DNA of 32,204 nt from OCS116 cluster bacterium AG-430-B22 (GCA_003209955.1 QCOD01000012.1:1-32204), one strand, 5' to 3'; counted from the first letter of the stretch, positions 8,206 to 17,370 are shown. The notes: generated from the letters alone by a model not told the origin. A program made the numbers and translations.

Positions 8206-10410
8206 ATGAATTTAATAGATCAATATAAAGATATAGAAATAGTTGATGCCCTTGAAGAAAGGTACTTAGCTTATGCATTAACAACGATAATGGATAGAGC
8301 TCTTCCCGATGTAAAAGATGGCCTAAAACCAGTACACAGAAGACTTCTTTTTGCAATGAGACAACTAAATTTATCTCCTAATTCTTCATTTAAAAAATCC
8401 GCAAGAATAGTAGGGGAGGTAATGGGAAGATTCCATCCCCACGGTGATCAAGCAATTTATGATACATTGGTAAGATTAGCTCAAGATTTTTCTGTAAGAT
8501 GGCCATTAATTAATGGGCAGGGGAATTTTGGGAATATTGATGGCGATAATGCTGCTGCAATGCGTTATACAGAATCCAAATTAACTACAATTTCTGAATT
8601 ATTATTATCTGGAATTGATGAAGAGTGTGTTGATTTTAGATTAACATATGATGAAGTTGATAAAGAGCCTATTGTTTTACCTGCAAATTTCCCTAATCTT
8701 CTTGCAAATGGATCATCAGGAATTGCTGTTGGTATGGCAACATCGATACCTCCGCACAATGTTGAAGAGATATGTAATGCATCACTTCATCTTATAAAAC
8801 ATAGAAATATGCATTTTGATAAACTAATTGATTTTATTCCTGGGCCTGATTTTCCTACTGGAGGAGAAATTTTTGAATCTAAAGATTCAATCCTTAATAT
8901 TTATAAAACAGGGAAAGGAAATATAAGGATAAGAGCTAAGTGGGAAATTGAAAAAGAAAAAAGAGGGGTGTGGAAGATTGTTGTTAATGAAATACCATAC
9001 CAAGTTAATAAGGGTAAATTAATTGAAAAAATAGCTCAACTTATTATAGATAAAAAAATACCCATACTTGACGATATTCGTGATGAATCTGATGAAAGTA
9101 TTAGATTAATTTTAGTTCCCAGAAATAGAGATGTGGATCCCGAGCAATTAATGGAAGCTTTATTTAGTCTAACAGATTTAGAAACTAGGTTTTCAGTTAA
9201 TTTAAATGCAATAAACAATAATATACCTAAGGTACACAATCTTCGTGATTTACTTCTTGCCTGGATTGATCACAGAAGGGATGTGCTTGTAAGAAGAAGT
9301 ACATTTAAGTTAAATCAAATTAAAACCCGAATGGAAATATTAAGTGGCTATTTAATTGTTTATGTAAATCTTGATGAGGTTATCAAAATTATTAGAGAAG
9401 AAGATGAGCCAAAAATTAAATTAAAAAAGAAATTTGATTTAAATGAAAATCAAGCCAATTCAATTTTAAATATGCGTCTTAGGTCATTAAGGAAGTTAGA
9501 AGAACTAAAAATTAAAGAAGATTATGACTCATTAAAAATAGAGAAATCAATTTTAGTTAAACTAATTAAATCAGAAGATATTCAATGGAAGGAGGTATCA
9601 AAAGAAATTAAAGAAATAAAAAAAGATTTTTCTAAAAAAACAGACTTAGGAAAAAGAAGAACAAAAATTAACTATAATGCAGAAATTTTAGATATTGATC
9701 TTAATTTTTCTGAACCTGCAGAACCTATTACTGTTGTCTTATCAAAAGAGGGTTGGATCAAGACACTAAAAGGCCTTGATCATGATGTTGCAGAAATTAA
9801 ATTTAAAGATGGAGATGACTTACTTTTTATTCATGAAACAATGAGTGATGAAAAGCTTTTAATTTTTTCTTCAAATGGAAAATTTTATACAATTGATGCA
9901 AGTCAACTTCCTTCTGGAAGAGGGTATGGAGATCCGTTAAAGCTCTTAATTGATCTACAAGATGATGATAAAATTATTTCCTTATATACATTTTCTCAAG
10001 CTGGAGAGCTAGTTATAGCTTCAAAATTTGGATATGGTTTTATAGTATCTTTTGAGGATTTGATTTCAAATAGAAAAGCTGGAAAACAAATATTAAACTT
10101 ATCAAGCGATGATGAGGCTATTAGTTCAGATTATTTAAAAGGAACCAATATAGCGGTTATTGGTGAAAATAAAAAAATGCTATTATTTAATCAAGAAGAA
10201 CTCCCTAGGATGTCAAAAGGCAAAGGAGTTAGACTTCAGAAATATAAAGAAGGAAATCTTAAATCGATTATAAGTTTTAATTATAGCGAAGGATTAAATA
10301 TTGTTGATAATAATGGAAGAAATAGAAATTTTGATGATATTGAAAATTGGCTAGGAAAAAGAGGCCAAGCAGGAAAAAAAGTTCCTAAGGGCTTTCCTAG
10401 AAACTTCTAA
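8206..10410 (+). CDS. parC: DNA topoisomerase IV subunit A
   Basis: ParC is the breakage-reunion subunit of topoisomerase IV, which decatenates daughter chromosomes; ParE is not in this window. The winged-helix region has RALPDVKDGLKPVHRRLL, FHPHGDQAIYDTLVRL and AAMRYTE, where Tyr121 is the DNA-linking tyrosine. The C-terminal beta-propeller region is relatively short (734 residues total), typical of ParC rather than GyrA, and no GyrA-box is visible. It lies 28 bases after recO. Its stop codon overlaps that of the convergent TRAP permease gene. Confidence 0.94.
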   Translation: MNLIDQYKDIEIVDALEERYLAYALTTIMDRALPDVKDGLKPVHRRLLFAMRQLNLSPNSSFKKSARIVGEVMGRFHPHGDQAIYDTLVRLAQDFSVRWPLINGQGNFGNIDGDNAAAMRYTESKLTTISELLLSGIDEECVDFRLTYDEVDKEPIVLPANFPNLLANGSSGIAVGMATSIPPHNVEEICNASLHLIKHRNMHFDKLIDFIPGPDFPTGGEIFESKDSILNIYKTGKGNIRIRAKWEIEKEKRGVWKIVVNEIPYQVNKGKLIEKIAQLIIDKKIPILDDIRDESDESIRLILVPRNRDVDPEQLMEALFSLTDLETRFSVNLNAINNNIPKVHNLRDLLLAWIDHRRDVLVRRSTFKLNQIKTRMEILSGYLIVYVNLDEVIKIIREEDEPKIKLKKKFDLNENQANSILNMRLRSLRKLEELKIKEDYDSLKIEKSILVKLIKSEDIQWKEVSKEIKEIKKDFSKKTDLGKRRTKINYNAEILDIDLNFSEPAEPITVVLSKEGWIKTLKGLDHDVAEIKFKDGDDLLFIHETMSDEKLLIFSSNGKFYTIDASQLPSGRGYGDPLKLLIDLQDDDKIISLYTFSQAGELVIASKFGYGFIVSFEDLISNRKAGKQILNLSSDDEAISSDYLKGTNIAVIGENKKMLLFNQEELPRMSKGKGVRLQKYKEGNLKSIISFNYSEGLNIVDNNGRNRNFDDIENWLGKRGQAGKKVPKGFPRNF

Positions 10411-11960
10411 TTAAATATATAACTTGGTAACCATGTTGCTATCCCTGGGAATACTGATAACAAAATTAGCATCATCATTTGTATGAGAATAAACGGGATT
10501 ACTCCTTTATATATATCTGAAGTTTTTACTGAGTCTGGTGCAACTCCTCTTAAATAAAAGAGAGCAAATCCAAATGGGGGCGTTAAGAAACTTGTCTGAA
10601 GATTAATAGCCATCATTACACCTAGCCAAACTGGGTCTATACCCATTTGAAGAATGATTGGAGCTACTATAGGTACCACAACAAAAGTTATCTCAATAAA
10701 ATCTAAGAAGAAACCAAGTAAGAACATTGATATCATCACTATAAGTATTGCACTAAAAGTTCCTCCAGGAAGACTCGTAAGAAAATGCTCTATAGTTTCA
10801 TCTCCACCCAAACCCCTAAAAACAAGACTAAAGAATGTTGCTCCAATTAATATAATAAAGACCATAGAAGTAATTTTGGTAGATGATCTTGCTGCATCAA
10901 TTAAAACACCACTTAAATACAACTTATATATACTTAAAAGTGTAGAGATTAAGAAGATAACAAAAATTGTTACTGCTAAAAATATATTAAAAGTTTCATA
11001 AAGATTTAAATCGACTCTATTAAGCCTTAAATCAAATAAAAAATTAAGAACCAAAAGAGCGATAAATGAAAATGTTGATACTAATGTCCAAAAATTTTCT
11101 TTAGCTATCCTATTTGCAGCCAATAAAATTGAACCAATTGCTCCAACTGAAGCTGCTTCAGTAGGCGTTGCAAAACCTGTTAATATTGATCCTAGAACAG
11201 CAATGATTAATGCCAGAGGAGGAAATAAGGTTTTGAATAGCTCTTTATAACTTATTTCATTTTCTTCAATGAGAATTTCAGGGGTAGAATTAGGATCAAA
11301 TAGTGCTTTAAAAAATTGATAAAAAATATAGAGAGAAACGAGTAACAATCCTGGAAAAAGTGACCCTGCAAATAAATCACCTACAGAAACTGTATCTGGT
11401 GAAAAAATTCCCATTTGTAATTGTGATTGCTGATAAGCATTTGAAATAACATCACCAAGAAGAATTAATACAATTGAGGGTGGAATTATTTGTCCTAATG
11501 TTCCTGCTGCAGTTATTACTCCAGTAGCTAATTTTGGGCTATAGCCATTTTTTAACATTGTAGGTAATGATAAAAGTCCCATTGTTACTACTGTTGCACC
11601 CACAATTCCAGTTGAAGCAGCTAATAATGCTCCTACAAGGGTAACTGAGATACCAAGCCCACCCCTTACATGTCTTAATAATTTACTCATATTTTCAAGT
11701 AAATCTTCAGCCACCTTGGATTTTTCTAAAATTGTTCCCATGAAAATAAATAAAGGAACGGCCATTAAGACTTCATTTGTCATTGTTCCAAAAATTCTTT
11801 GTGGAATAGCTTTTAAGAATTGTATTGGAAAAACACCAAAATAGTCCCCAACTAAAGCAAAAATAATTGCAATACCTGCTAAAGAGAATGCTACTGGAAA
11901 ACCTAAAAGAAGGACCAAAATTGCTACAGCAAACATCAATAAATCTAAATATTCTATCAT
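10407..11960 (-). CDS. dctM: TRAP transporter large permease (DctM-type)
   Basis: This is the ion-coupled membrane subunit that moves the substrate across the inner membrane in a tripartite TRAP transporter. Family features are the PLFIFMGTILEKSKVAEDLL segment, GIVGATVVTMGLLSLPTML, GTLGQIIPPSIVLILLGD and the C-terminal TPPFGFALFYLRGVAP. With 517 residues it is about 90 longer than classic DctM. The extra region (roughly 295-370), with two additional hydrophobic segments, is typical of the subfamily paired with TakP-like binding proteins. It overlaps the small permease gene by four bases and its stop overlaps the parC stop. The symbol denotes the family; the substrate is not proven. Confidence 0.93.
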   Translation of the reverse strand: MIEYLDLLMFAVAILVLLLGFPVAFSLAGIAIIFALVGDYFGVFPIQFLKAIPQRIFGTMTNEVLMAVPLFIFMGTILEKSKVAEDLLENMSKLLRHVRGGLGISVTLVGALLAASTGIVGATVVTMGLLSLPTMLKNGYSPKLATGVITAAGTLGQIIPPSIVLILLGDVISNAYQQSQLQMGIFSPDTVSVGDLFAGSLFPGLLLVSLYIFYQFFKALFDPNSTPEILIEENEISYKELFKTLFPPLALIIAVLGSILTGFATPTEAASVGAIGSILLAANRIAKENFWTLVSTFSFIALLVLNFLFDLRLNRVDLNLYETFNIFLAVTIFVIFLISTLLSIYKLYLSGVLIDAARSSTKITSMVFIILIGATFFSLVFRGLGGDETIEHFLTSLPGGTFSAILIVMISMFLLGFFLDFIEITFVVVPIVAPIILQMGIDPVWLGVMMAINLQTSFLTPPFGFALFYLRGVAPDSVKTSDIYKGVIPFILIQMMMLILLSVFPGIATWLPSYIFN

Positions 11961-12445
11961 TTTTTTGTTTTTAAATTATTAATTGAGCTGAATAAAATAA
12001 CTAGGGCTTGAATAAATAGTAGAATTGGAAAAATTATCAAAGTAGTTTTATATATATATGTAGCATTTAAACCGCTTGTTTCAGGCGATCCTTCCAAAAT
12101 TTTCCAAGATCTAATAACATATGGGTAACTCATGAAAAACGTAACTATTATAAATGGCATAAGAAGAGTTAATGTTCCGATTAAATTGACAACATTTTTA
12201 AATTTTTTAGATGACTCTCTATAAAATGAATCAACTCTTACATGTTCATCATATAATAATGTATAACCTGCAGCTACAGTAAATAATGTTCCATGCATAT
12301 ATATCATTAATTCTTGAAGTTTGATAAACCCTAATCCAAATACATATCTTGAAAGTACGGTTACAATTTGTACAATAACCATTATAATTATTAGCCAAGA
12401 AATATAACGACCAATATATTCGTTAATTGATTTTAGGATATGCAT
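11957..12445 (-). CDS. dctQ: TRAP transporter small permease (DctQ-type)
   Basis: This is the small membrane subunit of the TRAP transporter, which pairs with the large permease. Four hydrophobic segments can be seen in 162 residues, with the family's LQELMIYMHGTLFTVAAGYTL region followed by DEHVRVDSFY, the conserved stretch after the second helix. It lies between the binding-protein and large-permease genes in the usual P-Q-M order, overlapping the first by one base and the second by four. Confidence 0.92.
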   Translation of the reverse strand: MHILKSINEYIGRYISWLIIIMVIVQIVTVLSRYVFGLGFIKLQELMIYMHGTLFTVAAGYTLLYDEHVRVDSFYRESSKKFKNVVNLIGTLTLLMPFIIVTFFMSYPYVIRSWKILEGSPETSGLNATYIYKTTLIIFPILLFIQALVILFSSINNLKTKK

Positions 12446-13554
12446 CAGTCTTCTCTTGAGGCCATATAAGCCAATTCAGAATGTTTGGACCAGTTTCTTA
12501 ATCTTTTTAGATTATCCATAAAAGATAAATAGATTTCATTTGAAATTGGATCTTTTGTTGCTACATCTTCAAGTACTTCACTAGACTTTAATTTTAACTC
12601 ATCCATGATTTCTTTTGAAAAACTCCTCATTTGAACGCCATGTTTATTAATTAAAGTATTTAAAGCAATTGAGTTATGATGATTAAATTCTGCTAATGTA
12701 TATGTATTTTCATGAGAGAATACGTTCTTAAATATTTCTCTTTGTGTATTTGTTAATGAATTCCAGGTATCAAGATTTACACCTGTAGCTAAACCAGCTC
12801 CTGGTTCATGAAAACCTGGCCAGTAATAGAATTTAGCAACTTGATAAAAGGCAAATGCTAGGTCATTCCATGGTCCCACCCATTCAGTTGCATCAATAGC
12901 ACCTGATTGAAGAGCTGGATAAATTTCACCTCCAGGAATGGCAACTGCAGCTGATCCTACTCTTCTTAGAACCTCTCCTCCCAGTCCGGGCATCCTAATT
13001 TTGAGGCCTTTTAAATCATCTATATTAGTTATTTCTTTATTAAACCATCCCCCCATTTGTACTCCGGTATTAGCGGATTGAAATGAAATCACATTAAACT
13101 GAGCGCTTAACTTGTTCCAAAGTTCTTTTCCACCCCCATGATCAATCCATGCATTTAATTCATTTGCTGTCATACCAAATGGAACTGATGTAAAAAAATT
13201 AAAACCTATATTTTTACCTTGAAAGTAATATTCGGCACCATTGTACATGTCAGCAACCCCTATTGAGGCAGCATCTAGGGCTTCAAAAGCTGGGACTAAC
13301 TCTCCTGCAGCGAAAACCTTTATCTCAATCTCACCATCAGTTGCTTGATTTATATGTTTAGCTATTCTTTCAGGTGATGTGCCTAGGCCAGGAAAATTTT
13401 TAGGCCAAGTGTGAGTCATAGTTAATCTTCTAATACCTTTTGAAATTGCAGGTTTTGCTAGAGCACTGGATAACAATATTGATGAAGCTCCACCAATTAA
13501 AGCATTTCTTCTGCTAATCTTAATATTTCTTTTATTTTTTATTTTCTTTTTCAT
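12445..13554 (-). CDS. TRAP transporter substrate-binding protein, TakP-like, Tat-exported
   Basis: This periplasmic receptor captures the substrate for the TRAP permease. The N-terminus is basic and carries a twin-arginine pair (S14-R15-R16) before a hydrophobic stretch and an ALAKPA region, a Tat signal. The mature part matches the TakP/mannitol-chloroaromatic subgroup: IKVFAAGELVPAFEALDA, NTGVQMGGWF, LKGLKIRMPG with the conserved ligand Arg, and IYPALQSGAIDATEWVGPWND. In Rhodobacter TakP these features bind 2-oxo acids, so an oxo-acid is a reasonable guess, but lactate and other acids are bound by relatives. The length of 369 residues is normal. The 5' end overlaps bpt by 23 bases. Confidence 0.92.
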   Translation of the reverse strand: MKKKIKNKRNIKISRRNALIGGASSILLSSALAKPAISKGIRRLTMTHTWPKNFPGLGTSPERIAKHINQATDGEIEIKVFAAGELVPAFEALDAASIGVADMYNGAEYYFQGKNIGFNFFTSVPFGMTANELNAWIDHGGGKELWNKLSAQFNVISFQSANTGVQMGGWFNKEITNIDDLKGLKIRMPGLGGEVLRRVGSAAVAIPGGEIYPALQSGAIDATEWVGPWNDLAFAFYQVAKFYYWPGFHEPGAGLATGVNLDTWNSLTNTQREIFKNVFSHENTYTLAEFNHHNSIALNTLINKHGVQMRSFSKEIMDELKLKSSEVLEDVATKDPISNEIYLSFMDNLKRLRNWSKHSELAYMASRED

Positions 13555-14272
13555 AGCTTATCCACTCACCATTCATAAGGATTTCAGAAGATATAAAATC
13601 TTTTTTATATTCCATTTCCTTACAGCCGCTTATCCAATAACCCAAGTATATTAATTCTTTGTTATATTTCTCACTAAATGCAATATGATCAAGAATCATG
13701 AATTTACCTAAAGAATATTTTTTTAAATAAGGACTATAAAAAGAATATACCATTGATAATGCATCATCTAAAAAATCAGTTATACAGGAAGAAATTAGAA
13801 TATTATTTAATCTATATTCAATAATTTTTGTATCTATGCCAGAATTTTTGATCATTGAATAATAATCAGCAAAAATCATATCATTCATTTCGCTATCAGG
13901 ATGCTTATAATTTAAATATTCTTTAAATAAGTAGAATTGTTCATAAGTAGCTTTTTCCGTAATATTTCTCTGAAAAATTTTTCCTTTACTTAAAATTCTT
14001 TTTTGGTTTTTTTTTGCTTTGAAATTATTAGTTTTTATTCTAATTGGTATACATTTATTGCAGCCTTCGCATACTTGATTATAAAGGATATTTTGACTTC
14101 TTCTAAAACCTCTTGAAATTAAAAGATTATAAAAATCTTTATCCTTAGATCCCTTAATAAATGTAAATAATTTTCTTTCCTTTTGATCAGGCTGATAAAC
14201 ACATTCAGTTGAGTCTGAGATATAAAAATCTTCTTTATGAGTATTTTCTAATTTATTCAATTTAGTAACCAA
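13532..14272 (-). CDS. bpt: Aspartate/glutamate leucyltransferase (Bpt/Ate family)
   Basis: This enzyme attaches leucine from Leu-tRNA to proteins with N-terminal Asp or Glu, marking them for ClpS/ClpAP degradation in the bacterial N-end rule. The N-terminal part has CVYQPDQKERKLFTF, then SRGFRRSQNILYNQVCEGC with CEGCNKC, the cysteine cluster of the ATE N-domain, and IPIRI. The C-terminal part has MVYSFYSPYLKKYSLGKFMI and YLGYWISGC, the acyltransferase (GNAT-like) core. The length of 246 residues fits. It is the bacterial Bpt form rather than the eukaryotic arginyltransferase by length and context; specificity is inferred from family. It overlaps both neighbours (11 and 23 bases). Confidence 0.92.
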   Translation of the reverse strand: MVTKLNKLENTHKEDFYISDSTECVYQPDQKERKLFTFIKGSKDKDFYNLLISRGFRRSQNILYNQVCEGCNKCIPIRIKTNNFKAKKNQKRILSKGKIFQRNITEKATYEQFYLFKEYLNYKHPDSEMNDMIFADYYSMIKNSGIDTKIIEYRLNNILISSCITDFLDDALSMVYSFYSPYLKKYSLGKFMILDHIAFSEKYNKELIYLGYWISGCKEMEYKKDFISSEILMNGEWISYEKENKK

Positions 14273-16079
14273 AAAAACTAATCATAACTGTATAGCTTAA
14301 CCACATTAATAAAACTAGTGGGATTCCTGAAGTAAGATAATCTTTAAATTGATAATTTCCTGGACCCATAACCAAGAGATTTGTTTTGTATCCAATGGGT
14401 GTAGCAAAAGAGCAATTAGCCGCAAAAATTAAACAGTAAATAAATGGTTCAGGTTGAATATTGAAATCACTAGCAAGATTAATTGCTATTGGAGCAAATA
14501 ATACTGCAGTTGCGTTATTACTTAAGAAATTTGTAATTACCGCAATAAAAATAAAAAACAATGATAATACTGTTATCATATCAAAGTTTATTAAAAGATT
14601 TTTTAAAAAATCGGCAATGTAGAGGGCTCCGCCTGTTTCCTGAAGTGCCGTAGACAGCATTATTGATGAAGCTACTAATAAAAATATCTTTGTATCGAGG
14701 GCAGATACAGCATCCCTTATAGTAAGTACATTTGTTAATAACATTAAAATTACACCAAGTAATGCTGCTACTGTAATGTTTAACAGACCAGTTGCAGCAG
14801 ATAAAATTGTAACAGCAAAAATGATTCTGGATCGAAGAATAAATTGTTTAGCTGGTAGGTATATAGCAGACCATTCAATTGGAAAAATTTCTTTTTTCCC
14901 TCTTAAATTTTTAATATCCTCTTCCTCTCCTTTTATTAATAATATATGTCCTGCTTCCATTTTTTGATATCGAGGTAAATTTCTTAAGAATTTTTTATCA
15001 TTTTTAATTCCAATGATTTTACAATTCGTTTCTGCTTCAAAATTAGTTTCTGTTAAATTTCTTCCAATAAAAAACGATCTAGGTGTAACTGAGGCTTCGA
15101 TTAAAACTCCTCTTTCTGATGAAAAATTATTATCGTCTATAGAATTAAAAACATTGTCGTTAGATCTTATTTTTTCAGTTAGTTGATTTTTTGTAATCTC
15201 AAGAACTAACTTATCACCAATTTTTATTTCAATATCCTCAAATGGGGGCAGAATTTTTTCACCATCTCTTAATATTACATTTACTGCTGTATCTTTGATG
15301 TCAGATAGGATGCCAGAGGTAAATTTTTTACCAACTAAGGGGTTTTCTTGATCGACTGCGATTTCTACCAAATAAATTCTACCACTTTCAAAATTTTCTT
15401 TGTCATCTTCAACAACACCTTTATTCTTTTTTTCAAGTATTCTAGGTAAAATAAAAATTGCATATATAAAACCTACCGAAGCTAATATTATTCCTTGATT
15501 TGTGAACTCAAAAAAACCTAATTCACGTCCAATCAGATTAGAGGTAGTTCCTGAAACCAGTAAATTTGTGGATGACCCTATTAATGTTGTCATACCACCC
15601 AATATTGAGACATAGGAAAGCGGAATTAAAATTGATCGTGAAGATACATCCATTTGCTTACTAATTGCTATTATGATTGGTATAAACATTATAATAATAG
15701 GCGTATTATTTAATGTTGCACTTAAAATAAAGACCAAGACCATAATTCCATAAAATTTATAAATTGTATTCTTGTCTCTATCCCCCGATAGCCAAACCGC
15801 TATATCTTCAAGAGCGCCCGTAACAAGTAAACCATGCCCAATAACCAATAAACTCATTAAAGCTATTAGTGCTGGATTAGCAAAACCTTGTAATAATAAA
15901 TTAATATTTATTGGTCCTCCTGAAGAAAGCCCTAAAATAGGACTGTTTTGGAAAACTAATAAAAGAACAACGATTGAAAAAAGAGAAATTATCTCCATTC
16001 TTATTTTATCTAATGAATACAATACCATAGTTAGTAATGTTAATCCAAATACTATCCACATATAAAATTCTTGCGACAT
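14262..16079 (-). CDS. SLC13-family permease with two RCK_C (TrkA-C) domains
   Basis: This is a predicted sodium-coupled anion transporter of the DASS/SLC13 group. Two membrane halves flank a soluble insert. The first half contains the GSSTNLLVSG signature (about 168-177); the second has an equivalent GYKTNLLVMGPG near the C-terminus. The insert holds two RCK_C modules, about residues 233-296 and 325-385, each ending in a strand-rich GDKLVLEI/GHILLIKG pattern; these often bind small ligands. Many such proteins are annotated as sulfate or dicarboxylate transporters, but the substrate is not evident here. The length of 605 residues is usual. Its ATG overlaps the stop of the RDD gene by one base. 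Confidence 0.88.
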   Translation of the reverse strand: MSQEFYMWIVFGLTLLTMVLYSLDKIRMEIISLFSIVVLLLVFQNSPILGLSSGGPININLLLQGFANPALIALMSLLVIGHGLLVTGALEDIAVWLSGDRDKNTIYKFYGIMVLVFILSATLNNTPIIIMFIPIIIAISKQMDVSSRSILIPLSYVSILGGMTTLIGSSTNLLVSGTTSNLIGRELGFFEFTNQGIILASVGFIYAIFILPRILEKKNKGVVEDDKENFESGRIYLVEIAVDQENPLVGKKFTSGILSDIKDTAVNVILRDGEKILPPFEDIEIKIGDKLVLEITKNQLTEKIRSNDNVFNSIDDNNFSSERGVLIEASVTPRSFFIGRNLTETNFEAETNCKIIGIKNDKKFLRNLPRYQKMEAGHILLIKGEEEDIKNLRGKKEIFPIEWSAIYLPAKQFILRSRIIFAVTILSAATGLLNITVAALLGVILMLLTNVLTIRDAVSALDTKIFLLVASSIMLSTALQETGGALYIADFLKNLLINFDMITVLSLFFIFIAVITNFLSNNATAVLFAPIAINLASDFNIQPEPFIYCLIFAANCSFATPIGYKTNLLVMGPGNYQFKDYLTSGIPLVLLMWLSYTVMISFFGY

Positions 16080-16516
16080 TAAGAAATTTCTCCTAAATCT
16101 TTAAAACGAACCTTATAAAGTAAATCATGAATACAGGCTCTTTTGTCATTTAATAAAGGGTAAATAAAGTAAGTTAAAGTAATTACTCCGAGAGGAAGAA
16201 TTGCAAAGAAAAGGATAGAGTGGATAAAAGCATGTTTTTTTGTGAAATTACCTCCTTTTTTAAGAAGTAACTTGAAATTCATTATCATCATCCCATGTGT
16301 TGCTTGTTTTTTTCCACCTAAAGTTAAAATAAAATATGATGAAATAACCACAGGAACGATAAAATAATATGAAGTGTAAAATAAATTAAAGATAATTAAA
16401 TTAATTATTTTAATAGACAAAAAGACTAGCAAAGATAGATTTAGAACAATAACTATATCTATTATTGATGCTATAAACCTTCTAATTAGTTGCCTATCAT
16501 ATCCTGTTATTTTCAT
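16079..16516 (-). CDS. RDD family membrane protein
   Basis: This is a small inner-membrane protein of the RDD family. The RRFIASIIDIVIVLNL segment resembles the family's Arg...Asp pattern, and GKKQATHGMMIMNFKLL with NDKRACIHDLLYKVRF near the end matches the second conserved block. Three or four hydrophobic helices are visible in 145 residues. Function is unknown; some RDD proteins affect membrane trafficking or ion exchange. It is the first gene of the minus-strand operon ending in the TRAP large permease. Confidence 0.85.
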   Translation of the reverse strand: MKITGYDRQLIRRFIASIIDIVIVLNLSLLVFLSIKIINLIIFNLFYTSYYFIVPVVISSYFILTLGGKKQATHGMMIMNFKLLLKKGGNFTKKHAFIHSILFFAILPLGVITLTYFIYPLLNDKRACIHDLLYKVRFKDLGEIS

Positions 16517-16541
16517 AGGTATAATTTTAATTAAATTAAAA

Positions 16542-16547
16542 TATAAT
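16542..16547 (+). promoter_or_regulatory. Possible -10 element for the glycerophosphodiesterase gene
   Basis: A perfect TATAAT stands in the 16517-16565 divergent gap, 42 bases before ATG 16590; another TATAAT is at 16520-16525. Neither has a convincing -35 hexamer at 16-18 bases, and TATAAT occurs often by chance at this base composition. Confidence 0.25.
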
Positions 16548-16589
16548 TAATAGTATAAGTTTTAGTTGATTTTTTATAAGGCATTAAAA

Positions 16590-17342
16590 ATGCATATATC
16601 TTTTAATAAAAGTAAATTTATGGCTTTTGCTCATCGAGGCGGTACCGAATTTGCACCAGAAAATACTTACGAAGCTTTTTCTGCTGCTGTAGAAACTGGT
16701 TACAAATATCTTGAAACAGATGTTCACCCTAATGCAGATGAAAAGCTAATGGCATTTCATGATCCCACCTTAGATAGAGTAACAAATTATATAGGAAAAA
16801 TTCGAGATTTTACTTCGCAAGAATTAAAAAAAATTAGAGTTAATGATAAATTCCAGATACCTTTTTTAGAAGATCTATTAGATTCTTTTTCTCAAAATTA
16901 TTTTTCAATAGACATGAAATCAGATGAAAGTGTAAGACCTTTAATAAAACTAGTTAGAAAAATGAATGCCATTGATAGGGTATGTTTTGCATCATTTAAT
17001 CAACAGAGATTGAATTATGTCCGTGAAGAATTTAATAATAAGTGCATTACATCTATGGGACCAAAAGAAATAGTAAAAACCAAATTATGTTCAATATTTA
17101 ATATAAAGCATAATGTTGTACCGCTGATATCCTCACTCCCAATTAAAAGATATAAAATTGAATTGTTAAATAAAAAACATGTAGATTTTTTAAAATCATT
17201 AAATATTAAAGTAATTGCATGGACAATAAATGATGCAAACGAAATTATTAGACTTATAGACCTAGGGGTAGATGGAATAATGACTGACAAAATTTCTGTT
17301 TTAAAAGAAATTTTAATTAAAAAAAATCTTTGGCAACATTAA
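16590..17342 (+). CDS. Glycerophosphodiester phosphodiesterase
   Basis: It hydrolyses glycerophosphodiesters, the deacylation products of phospholipids, to glycerol 3-phosphate and an alcohol. The GDPD TIM-barrel signature is present: AHRGGTEFAPENTYEAF, ETDVHPNADEKLMAFHDP with the catalytic His of HDP, SIDMKS, and near the end IKVIAWTIND and LGVDGIMTDK. The length of 250 residues is usual for the cytoplasmic form; no signal peptide is seen. I chose ATG 16590 because AAGG lies eight bases before it; a TTG at 16566 would add eight residues. It is divergent from the RDD gene and 69 bases before glyA. Confidence 0.9.
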   Translation: MHISFNKSKFMAFAHRGGTEFAPENTYEAFSAAVETGYKYLETDVHPNADEKLMAFHDPTLDRVTNYIGKIRDFTSQELKKIRVNDKFQIPFLEDLLDSFSQNYFSIDMKSDESVRPLIKLVRKMNAIDRVCFASFNQQRLNYVREEFNNKCITSMGPKEIVKTKLCSIFNIKHNVVPLISSLPIKRYKIELLNKKHVDFLKSLNIKVIAWTINDANEIIRLIDLGVDGIMTDKISVLKEILIKKNLWQH

Positions 17343-17370
17343 AAATATTTGTGTTATTTCATAAACCGAT

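Noticed and set aside
8430-8460. ParC has Gln82 after HPHGD where E. coli has the quinolone-related Ser
   Set aside because: Gln at this place is, to my knowledge, ordinary in alphaproteobacterial ParC; not a resistance mutation.
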